The notes beneath the pieces are model-generated. The model was not told the DNA's origin, searched no databases, and saw only the letters and a program-made list of their open reading frames with translations. Shown here in pieces: positions 1 through 5,605 of a stretch of 5,605 nucleotides of DNA. Numbering within the stretch: the stretch's first letter is position 1; each line of letters starts with the position of its first letter. This DNA is from Bacteroidota bacterium (GTDB taxonomy: Bacteria; Bacteroidota; Bacteroidia; Bacteroidales; UBA932). The position numbers and the translations under genes were made by a program. The stretch spans positions 1 to 5,605 of the forward strand of contig JAGDMC010000168.1 of the NCBI GenBank assembly GCA_017860395.1, written 5' to 3'.

Positions 1-708
1 GTTTTCCGTGAATATTGCGGTGGGATGAAACTGAATAAATTCCATGTCCTGCAAAAGACAGTTCGCACGGTATGCAAGTGCAACTCCGTCACCTGTTGTT
101 GTGCGCGGGTTTGTTGTGTTTTTGTATATGGCAGAGGCTCCTCCGAGAGTTAAAATAGTATGATTTCCAAGAAAAACATCTTCGCAATCCCCGGCAAGAT
201 CCCATGTCCGTATCCCGCAACATTTGCCGTTTGTTTTAAGAATCTCAATGGCAGAATGGTTCTCGAAAATGGAAATATTGGGATTTTCGGTCACCTTGTC
301 AATCATGAAGTCTGTTATCTTTTTCCCGGTAACATCACCGCCTGCGTGAAGAATTCTTCTTCTGTGATGTCCGCCTTCCAGGCCTAGAGCCAGCGAACCG
401 TCATACATATCGAATACCATCCCTTCATCAATGAGTTCATGTATTCTTTCGGGCCCTTCATTAACCAGGATATTCACAGCGTCATAGTCGCAAAGGCCCC
501 TTCCGGCAACGATTGTGTCTTCAAGATGAAATTTTGGAGTATCTTCTTCGTCGGTTACCGCAGCTATTCCTCCCTGAGCAAAATAGGAGTTGCTTTCCCT
601 GATGCCGGATTTGGTGACAAGTGCTACTTTTCCGTAGCGGGAAGCCCGGTAAGATGAGTATAAACCCGCAAGACCACTACCTACAATTATATAGTCGAAT
701 TGGTGCAT
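1..708 (-). CDS. nadB: L-aspartate oxidase, N-terminal 236 residues (cut by window edge)
   Basis: This gene encodes the FAD enzyme that oxidises L-aspartate to iminoaspartate, the first step of de novo NAD synthesis; NadA (quinolinate synthase) uses the product in the cytoplasm. Reading the minus strand from the ATG at 708-706 gives an open frame to the window edge. It begins MHQFDYIIVGSGLAGL, with the FAD-binding GxGxxG at residues 10-15. The family motif SNSYFAQGGIAAV lies at 39-51 and EGGHHRRRILHAGGDVTG at 111-128; Glu111 matches the active-site glutamate region of Escherichia coli NadB. QFHPTAI near residues 226-232 holds a histidine expected to contact substrate. The usual length is about 520-540 residues, so a little under half is present. 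The related fumarate reductase/succinate dehydrogenase flavoproteins share the fold, but the AQGGIAAV and RRILHAGGDVTG motifs favour NadB. It is transcribed divergently from the other genes and has its own promoter candidate. Confidence 0.95.
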   Translation of the reverse strand, partial: MHQFDYIIVGSGLAGLYSSYRASRYGKVALVTKSGIRESNSYFAQGGIAAVTDEEDTPKFHLEDTIVAGRGLCDYDAVNILVNEGPERIHELIDEGMVFDMYDGSLALGLEGGHHRRRILHAGGDVTGKKITDFMIDKVTENPNISIFENHSAIEILKTNGKCCGIRTWDLAGDCEDVFLGNHTILTLGGASAIYKNTTNPRTTTGDGVALAYRANCLLQDMEFIQFHPTAIFTEN

Positions 709-724
709 TTTTTTAGATAAACGG

Positions 725-732
725 CAAAAATA
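725..732 (-). promoter_or_regulatory. Putative Bacteroidetes-type -7 element for nadB
   Basis: On the minus strand this reads TATTTTTG, a perfect match to the Bacteroidetes housekeeping -7 consensus TAnnTTTG. It lies 17 bp before the nadB ATG, so the leader would be only about 10 nt. The upstream -33 element is weak: a TTTA, not TTG, lies 20 bp away, and the nearest TTTG is about 25 bp away. No Shine-Dalgarno sequence precedes the start; the leader is A-rich (TCTAAAAAA), as is common in this phylum. The call rests on pattern and position only. Confidence 0.5.
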
Positions 733-769
733 CGCTTTTTAAACCTATATCGTAAATCAAACTCGATTT

Positions 770-800
770 TTGCTCTTTTCCTCTCAAATAGGTATCTTAG
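770..800 (+). promoter_or_regulatory. Putative Bacteroidetes-type promoter for the plus-strand operon
   Basis: A TTG at 770-772 within a TTTTTG run is followed, after 20 bp, by TATCTTAG at 793-800. This resembles the Bacteroidetes sigma-ABfr promoter (TTG, 19-21 bp, TAnnTTTG) with one mismatch in the -7 element. Transcription would start near 805-808, giving a leader of about 25 nt that ends in the purine-rich AAAAGAGAAGAA directly before the ATG at 832. No other likely promoter is seen before the following genes, so this one could drive all four. No operator or riboswitch is evident. Confidence 0.5.
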
Positions 801-831
801 CGCCTTCATAGTTTAAGTAAAAAGAGAAGAA

Positions 832-2248
832 ATGGCAAAAAGTGTAAACTGCTTTATTCCATACAGGGACAAAGCGCAGGTAACAGAGACAATTAACGGG
901 TTAAGGAGTATTGAGATTGTTGACAGGATTTATCTTCTGGCAACGGATAAAAATGCAGAGGCGTATCCGGGATATGAAATGATTCAGATTGATTCGCTAA
1001 AATCTACCGAAACTGTAAAAAAAATTGCAGCAAAATCAGATTCGGATTATTCACTTATTTATACAAAAGAGTCTACTCTGGTTATGGGTATGTTTGCCCT
1101 TGAGAGAATGGTTGGGCTGGGAAACGATACAGGTGCCGCAATGCTATACGCAGACCATTATCAGATTGTTGACGAAAAGAGAAACATCAGTCCCGTTATT
1201 ACATATCAGCAGGGAAGCTTAAGGGACGATTTCAATTTCGGGTCGGTTCTTCTTTATAAGTCGGCTGCAATAAAAGAGGCTGCTGCAAGAATGACCGTAG
1301 ATTATAAGTTTGCCGGACTATATGATTTAAGGCTAAAAGCCTCTCAAAAGGCATCTTTGGAACACGTTAATGAATACATGTATACCGAAGTTGAGAACGA
1401 TACGCGCAAGTCGGGCGAAAAGATTTTCGATTATGTAGATCCAAAAAACCGTGCGGTTCAGATTGAAATGGAAGAGGCCTGCACAGATCATCTGAAAGCT
1501 ATAGGCGGGTACCTGAAACCTGAGTTCAGACATATTGAATTCAATGAAAACAATTTTGAATTTGAGGCATCTGTAATAATTCCTGTTTTTAACAGAATTA
1601 AGACAGTAGAAGATGCTATCGCTTCTGTTCTGAAACAGAAGACAAAATTCAAATTCAACCTTATAATAATTGACAACCATTCTACCGACGGAACATACGA
1701 AGCAATTGAAAAATTTGCGATGCTGGAACGCAGGGGTTCATCATCCAAAATGCGGAAAATTTGCAGTTCAGCTGGACAGCGATGATATCTATTCCGACGA
1801 AAATACACTTCAAAAGGTTGTGGATTCTTTCTATGAGCAAAACTGTGCCATGGTAGTGGGAACATATATGATGACCAACTTTAACATGGAGATGATTGCC
1901 CCGGGTATTATTGACCATAAGGAGTGGACTCCGGAAAACGGGCGTAACAATGCTCTCAGAATTAACGGGCTTGGCGCTCCAAGGGCTTTCTATACTCCTG
2001 TCCTCAGAGCAGTTAAGGTTCCAAATACAAGCTATGGCGAAGATTATGCATTGGGGCTCAATATTTCAAGAGAGTATCAGATTGGACGGATTTATGATGT
2101 TTTATACCATTGCCGCCGCTGGGACGGAAATTCGGATGCAGCACTTGATATTGTAAAGATGAATGCGCACAATACGTATAAAGACAGGATACGTACATGG
2201 GAACTTATGGCAAGGATTAAACAGAACAAAAACAGTAACCGTGCCTGA
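832..2248 (+). pseudogene. Family 2 glycosyltransferase with extra N-terminal GT-like domain, broken by internal deletion/frameshift
   Basis: An intact version would transfer a sugar from a nucleotide-sugar donor to an unknown acceptor. The first reading frame (832-1785, 317 codons) holds an N-terminal domain of about 240 residues, then a classic GT-A start: EASVIIPVFNR at 245-255 and IDNHSTDGTYEAI around 280-292. Family similarity stops at about residue 299 (near position 1720), and 21 out-of-frame codons lead to a TGA at 1783-1785. The homologous reading resumes in the next frame at 1721 with CWNAGVHHPKCGKFAVQLDSDDIY, containing the donor/metal-binding DSDD, and runs to the TGA at 2246-2248. 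In GT2 proteins the stretch from the DGST-like motif to the DxD motif is normally about 15-20 residues longer, so sequence is missing, not just shifted. No membrane helix or signal peptide is seen, so it is probably cytoplasmic. It is the first gene of the operon; the next starts 4 bp after its stop. The break may be a real mutation or an assembly error. Confidence 0.85.
1711..1725 (+). other. Deletion/frameshift junction inside the glycosyltransferase gene
   Basis: Codons to the left (GAA AAA TTT GCG) belong to the upstream frame, and codons to the right (TGC TGG AAC GCA) to the downstream frame. To restore one frame, 3n+2 bases must be added (or 3n+1 removed). Given the usual GT2 spacing, a loss of roughly 50-60 bases is the simplest reading. 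A similar octamer, AAAATTTGC, occurs on the left (about 1709-1718) and again at about 1756-1764, but the second copy lies inside conserved coding sequence, so it does not mark the deletion end. Confidence 0.7.
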
Positions 2249-2252
2249 GCCA

Positions 2253-3209
2253 ATGTTAAACAGAGAAAATCTCGTCTCCCTTTTTGACGAACAGCTTGCT
2301 TCATGGGAACAGGCCGGGAATAATTATAAAGCACTTGAGAGGGTAATAGCGAAAGAGGTGGATATTGACGGTTTTCCCTTTAAAGTCCAGTTTAACCCGG
2401 CAAGAATTGTCTCTTCTGCTGCAAAAGTTGATACTAAATCAATTCAGGAGAGGAAATGTTTCCTGTGCAGCGAAAACAGGCCTGCTGTCCAGAAGGGACT
2501 TGAGTATATTCATAACGGAGACCGTACCGATATTTATACCGTTCTGGTAAATCCATTCCCGATATTTCCAAAACACCTTACTATTCCTTTGCTTGCGCAC
2601 AAAGATCAGGCAATACTTGGACGTTTTGATGCAATGGCGGACCTTGCTTCACTTTTGCCGGATTATACTCTTTTCTATAACGGACCAAAGTGCGGAGCTT
2701 CCGCTCCCGACCATTTCCATTTTCAGGCGGGTAACAGAGGCTTTCTTCCTCTTGAAGATTGTATGGACAAACTTCAGAAAAAAGAGGTCTCTCACTACGG
2801 AAACAGCATAGTTTATGAGGTTCTTTCCGCAATAAACGGATTGATTATAGTTAAATCATCCTCAAGAAAGGAGTTAATAGATATTTTTTACAAAATATAT
2901 TCTCTGCTGGAAGTAAAAGAGGGCGAGACCGAACCAATGTTAAATATTCTATGCTGGTTCGATAAAGGAATCTGGACCACGGCCCTGTTTGTCCGCTCTA
3001 AACACAGGCCTTCGCACTATTTTGCGGAAGGAGACGAAAATATTCTCATCAGCCCTGCATCTGTAGATTTGGGAGGCGTTTTTATCACTCCGCTTGAAAA
3101 AGATTTTGAAAAAATATCTGCAAAAGACATAAAAGATATATTAAACGAGGTATGTATCTCTTTTGACGAACTGGAAGTTTTGTGCAGGAAAATAAAACTT
3201 AAACTTTAG
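2253..3209 (+). CDS. DUF4922-type protein, GalT/Ap4A-phosphorylase-like (HIT superfamily)
   Basis: This is a cytoplasmic protein of 318 residues from the ATG at 2253, starting MLNRENLVSLFDEQ. It resembles the galactose-1-phosphate uridylyltransferase / Ap4A phosphorylase / GDP-L-galactose phosphorylase branch of the HIT superfamily, which moves nucleotidyl groups through a histidine intermediate. The signature is GPKCGASAPDHFHFQAGNRG, with His154-Phe-His156-Phe-Gln158 matching HxHxQ; His156 is the expected nucleophile. A Cys69-Phe-Leu-Cys72 pair in ERKCFLCSENRP recalls the N-terminal zinc CxxC of GalT enzymes. NPFPIFPKHLTIP precedes the active site, as in that group. The actual substrate cannot be read from the sequence. 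No signal peptide or membrane helix is seen. The frame stays open 30 codons upstream, but that stretch overlaps the glycosyltransferase. A GTG at 2241 is an alternative start; ATG 2253 fits operon spacing best (4 bp gap). I recall DUF4922 as the family name, unsearched. Confidence 0.85.
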   Translation: MLNRENLVSLFDEQLASWEQAGNNYKALERVIAKEVDIDGFPFKVQFNPARIVSSAAKVDTKSIQERKCFLCSENRPAVQKGLEYIHNGDRTDIYTVLVNPFPIFPKHLTIPLLAHKDQAILGRFDAMADLASLLPDYTLFYNGPKCGASAPDHFHFQAGNRGFLPLEDCMDKLQKKEVSHYGNSIVYEVLSAINGLIIVKSSSRKELIDIFYKIYSLLEVKEGETEPMLNILCWFDKGIWTTALFVRSKHRPSHYFAEGDENILISPASVDLGGVFITPLEKDFEKISAKDIKDILNEVCISFDELEVLCRKIKLKL

Positions 3210-3214
3210 CATTT

Positions 3215-4528
3215 ATGAAAGAACCAAAAGTTAGTGTAGGTGTAATGTTCGAGCCAAAAATTGAGTTCATTCTCAATTCGGGTTTTATTTGCAACGGAGC
3301 TGAATATTCCGGTTTACAAAGTGTAAAACTTAGCGGTGGGAAAATTGAATGGCTCGGAAAGGTTTTTGACGAACTTATTTTCGAACCGGCAGATGGAAGC
3401 ATCTCTTCGTTTGAACTGAAAGATGTTACCATTGGCATTAATTTCCATTGGGAAAGGAAGGAGAATCAGCTTTTCAAAGGTTCTCTTAAATTTATTGTTG
3501 AGGGAGAAAAAATCACTGCAATTAACCTCCTTGGCGTTGAAGAATACCTCACATCTGTTATATCTTCGGAAATGAGTGCCACTGCGTCTCTTGAGCTGCT
3601 TAAGGCACATGCTGTTATTTCACGTTCATGGCTTCTGGCTCAAATAGATAAAAATATTGAAATCACAAATTCTTCGGAGAAATACAGCACAATGACAGAG
3701 TCAGAAGGCGAACTCATTCGCTGGTACGACAGAGAGGACCATACCAGATTTGATATTTGTGCCGATGACCATTGCCAGAGATATCAGGGTATTACAAGAG
3801 CCTCTACTCCAATTGTGATGGACGCAATCGGGCAAACAAGAGGCGAACTTTTAATGTCCGAAGGCAAAATTTGCGATGCAAGATATTCAAAGAGTTGCGG
3901 AGGAGTTTTTGAAGAATTTCAATACTGCTGGGAGGATAAGAAATATCCATATCTTGTGAAGCAGAGAGACAGCAAGAGCGATACAATAATTCCGGATCTC
4001 ACTGTTGAAAAAAATGCTGTTGAGTGGATAAAGGAATCTCCGGAATCGTTCTGTAACACTACAGATAATAAAGTACTCTCTCAGGTTCTTAACAATTACG
4101 ACCAGGAGACTGTAAACTTTTACAGGTGGAGCGTTAAATACTCTCAGAAAGAATTGTCGCAACTTATCTTAAAAAGATCCGGCACAGACTATGGCGATAT
4201 TCTGGATCTTGTGCCAATTGAAAGAGGTACTTCGGGAAGGCTCGTTAAGCTTAAAATTGTCGGAACCAAAAGGACCAGAATTATAGGGAAAGAGCTTGAA
4301 ATTAGAAGGACACTTTCGGAATCTCACCTGTACAGTTCTGCTTTTTATGTTGAAAAAGAGATGGGTTCGGAACAGGCGCCTATCGCCTTTACACTCAAAG
4401 GAGCAGGATGGGGGCATGGCGTTGGACTTTGCCAGATTGGTGCTGCCGTGATGGGCGAAAAAGGGTACAATTATAAAGAGATACTGCTGCACTACTTTAT
4501 TGGTGCTACTATAAATAAGATGTATTAA
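3215..4528 (+). CDS. SpoIID/LytB-type peptidoglycan lytic transglycosylase without signal peptide
   Basis: This 437-residue protein carries the SpoIID domain, which cleaves peptidoglycan glycan strands between MurNAc and GlcNAc and leaves 1,6-anhydro-MurNAc. The order is: an N-terminal beta-rich region (1-90); FKGSLKFIVEG then VEEYLTSVISSEM, with Glu119 at the place of the SpoIID catalytic glutamate; LLKAHAVISRSWLL; His176, Cys182 and Cys187 (HTRFDICADDHCQRYQG), resembling the His/Cys zinc site described for Clostridioides difficile SpoIID; YSKSCGGVFEE around 225-235; and the C-terminal GWGHGVGLCQIGAAVMGEKG with His401. It is longer than the core domain because of an insert of about 100 residues around 245-345. 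The N-terminus (MKEPKVSVGV) is hydrophilic, and an in-frame TAA at 3200-3202 rules out an upstream extension that adds a signal peptide. It starts 5 bp after the previous stop and 19 bp before the transporter. Family assignment is firm; the cellular location is not. Confidence 0.92.
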   Translation: MKEPKVSVGVMFEPKIEFILNSGFICNGAEYSGLQSVKLSGGKIEWLGKVFDELIFEPADGSISSFELKDVTIGINFHWERKENQLFKGSLKFIVEGEKITAINLLGVEEYLTSVISSEMSATASLELLKAHAVISRSWLLAQIDKNIEITNSSEKYSTMTESEGELIRWYDREDHTRFDICADDHCQRYQGITRASTPIVMDAIGQTRGELLMSEGKICDARYSKSCGGVFEEFQYCWEDKKYPYLVKQRDSKSDTIIPDLTVEKNAVEWIKESPESFCNTTDNKVLSQVLNNYDQETVNFYRWSVKYSQKELSQLILKRSGTDYGDILDLVPIERGTSGRLVKLKIVGTKRTRIIGKELEIRRTLSESHLYSSAFYVEKEMGSEQAPIAFTLKGAGWGHGVGLCQIGAAVMGEKGYNYKEILLHYFIGATINKMY

Positions 4529-4547
4529 TCTTCAATATAACATTGTA

Positions 4548-5605
4548 ATGAGTAACAAAAAGAGATCTCCTTGGGCGTGGATACCATCGCTCTATTTTGC
4601 TCAGGGTCTGCCATATGTGGCCGTTATGACCATCTCGGTCATTATGTACAAAAGACTCGGAATATCTAACACGGACATTGCTCTCTACACCAGCTGGCTC
4701 TATCTCCCGTGGGTAATCAAACCATTCTGGAGCCCTTTTGTCGATTTGCTTAAGACAAAGAGATGGTGGGTGGTTACAATGCAGCTTCTGGTAGGAGCAG
4801 GGCTTGCGGGAATTGCATTTACAATACCTGCGTCCAATTTCTTCCAGTGGTCCCTTGCAGTTTTCTGGCTCGTTGCATTCAGCTCGGCAACTCACGATAT
4901 CGCTGCCGACGGATTTTACATGCTTGCCCTTGATACTCATGCTCAGTCTATGTATGTGGGTATAAGAAGTACATTTTACAGAATTGCCACAATTGCAGGC
5001 CAGGGCCTTCTGATTATTGTTGCGGGTTCTCTAGAATCTTCGTCCGGCCTCAAACCGGCAGAATTACAGGTAAAAGTATCTCCGGAATATTCCTCTCAGA
5101 TTGCTCTTCCTGTTGAGGACAGTACCGCCGGGACAGTAGCGGCAGTTCAAAGTGATGAATATCTGTTTGAAATGACTCCTTCTGTTGTTCATCTGGGAAC
5201 AAAAACAATTCCGGTGGACTCGCTTGCAATTATGAAGGCATATGCAATTGAACATAATACTCTTAATGGGTTTATACCCGAAGAGAAAGTGAAGGCAAAA
5301 GCAGGAGATGAATCATGGTGGAGTGAAAATGTGTCAACGCCTCTTGGCGGTTTTATCGGAAGAAATTTTGGTGAAAAGAAAGAGGGTTCAAAAGCACACA
5401 GTGTAACAGGGAACGCTGCACTGGTTGCCGTAAAGCTTTCAAAAGCACCGGCACCGGGAGAGAAAATAATTCTTAACACTTCGCTTGACAAGGGAGATAA
5501 AAGTATATTCATTAATAGCGGCGAAAGAGTAGAGTTTACTTCTGAGAACTGGACAAAACCGGCCTATATTCTCATTCAGGCAGACTCAAAACTTGTTAAG
5601 GCAAC
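4548..5605 (+). CDS. AmpG-like MFS transporter with large periplasmic insert (3' end outside window)
   Basis: This gene encodes an inner-membrane major facilitator related to AmpG, the permease for GlcNAc-anhydroMurNAc muropeptides in cell-wall recycling; 352 codons are present. It starts MSNKKRSPWAWIPSLYFAQG. Hydrophobic helices are seen at about 11-34, 43-62, 73-93, 98-118 and 146-162. The cytoplasmic loop DLLKTKRWW (66-74) lies where MFS motif A occurs, and HDIAADGFYMLALD (116-129) matches the AmpG-family segment. YKRLGIS.TDIALYTSWLYLPW (34-55) is also AmpG-like. After helix 5, from about residue 163 to the window edge, there are at least 190 polar residues without a helix; with an inside N-terminus this part faces the periplasm. 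Its end (GERVEFTSENWTKPAYILIQ, 325-344) looks like a beta-sandwich strand pair. Normal AmpG has no such domain here. The frame is intact and continuous. Import of muropeptides is inferred from family and from the neighbouring SpoIID gene; an AmpG-like importer of other glycans is possible. Confidence 0.85.
   Translation, partial: MSNKKRSPWAWIPSLYFAQGLPYVAVMTISVIMYKRLGISNTDIALYTSWLYLPWVIKPFWSPFVDLLKTKRWWVVTMQLLVGAGLAGIAFTIPASNFFQWSLAVFWLVAFSSATHDIAADGFYMLALDTHAQSMYVGIRSTFYRIATIAGQGLLIIVAGSLESSSGLKPAELQVKVSPEYSSQIALPVEDSTAGTVAAVQSDEYLFEMTPSVVHLGTKTIPVDSLAIMKAYAIEHNTLNGFIPEEKVKAKAGDESWWSENVSTPLGGFIGRNFGEKKEGSKAHSVTGNAALVAVKLSKAPAPGEKIILNTSLDKGDKSIFINSGERVEFTSENWTKPAYILIQADSKLVKA

Noticed and set aside
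160..657. Two short plus-strand frames (160-387 and 439-657)
   Set aside because: Both are opposite-strand shadows of nadB, whose minus-strand reading has clear family motifs throughout.
1700..1730. Programmed ribosomal frameshifting as the explanation for the split glycosyltransferase
   Set aside because: The needed shift is +1 (or -2), while GAA AAA TTT is not a canonical -1 slippery heptamer in this phase. A shift also would not restore the missing residues between the two GT2 motifs, and no nearby pseudoknot or stem is apparent.
1670..2248. An independent 192-residue gene starting at the ATG at 1670
   Set aside because: Its first 17 codons are an out-of-frame reading of the conserved NHSTDGT region; real similarity starts only at 1721. 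It is the 3' part of the broken glycosyltransferase.
2163..2252. A 30-codon N-terminal extension of the DUF4922-type protein from an ATG at 2163
   Set aside because: It lies fully within the conserved 3' coding end of the glycosyltransferase and its residues look like an out-of-frame reading; the ATG at 2253, 4 bp after the upstream stop, is the better start.
4529..4547. Possible terminator or promoter between the SpoIID gene and the transporter
   Set aside because: The gap is only 19 bp, AT-rich, with no stem-loop followed by a T run and no TAnnTTTG element; read-through is more likely.
4509..5512. Minus-strand open frames opposite the transporter (4509-4940, 5064-5255, 5189-5512)
   Set aside because: They lack family-like motifs and overlap a continuous plus-strand AmpG-like frame with helices and conserved segments.

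Overview
The window reads as chromosomal DNA of a member of the Bacteroidota, most likely Bacteroidales. The evidence is a divergent promoter region with elements close to the Bacteroidetes consensus (TTG, about 20 bp, TAnnTTTG), genes without clear Shine-Dalgarno sequences, moderate GC content, and four adjacent genes of types that I recall (from memory, not searched) as neighbours in Bacteroides-like genomes. No RNA gene, insertion sequence, CRISPR array or long repeat was seen. No gene-free stretch exceeds 300 bases.

Layout. Positions 1-708 (minus strand) hold the first 236 codons of nadB, L-aspartate oxidase, which runs off the left edge. A 123-bp intergenic region (709-831) carries divergent promoter candidates. 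Four plus-strand genes follow with very short gaps and look like one operon: (1) a family-2 glycosyltransferase with an extra N-terminal glycosyltransferase-like domain, broken by a small deletion/frameshift near 1720 (832-2248); (2) a DUF4922-type protein with the GalT/Ap4A-phosphorylase HxHxQ signature (2253-3209); (3) a SpoIID/LytB-type peptidoglycan lytic transglycosylase (3215-4528); (4) an AmpG-like MFS transporter (4548 to beyond 5605) with a soluble insert of at least 190 residues after its fifth membrane helix.

How the genes may work together. SpoIID enzymes cut peptidoglycan glycan strands and leave 1,6-anhydro-MurNAc ends. AmpG permeases import GlcNAc-anhydroMurNAc muropeptides. 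The nucleotidyltransferase/phosphorylase-like protein and the glycosyltransferase could process or reuse activated sugars. The set therefore suggests a peptidoglycan-turnover or glycan-remodelling module of Bacteroidota. This is inference from gene families and gene order. Three features do not fit the textbook versions: the SpoIID protein has no signal peptide and cannot gain one by moving its start, the transporter carries a large predicted periplasmic domain, and the glycosyltransferase is fused to a degenerate-looking second copy of its own fold. nadB is a separate NAD-biosynthesis gene and is probably unrelated in function.
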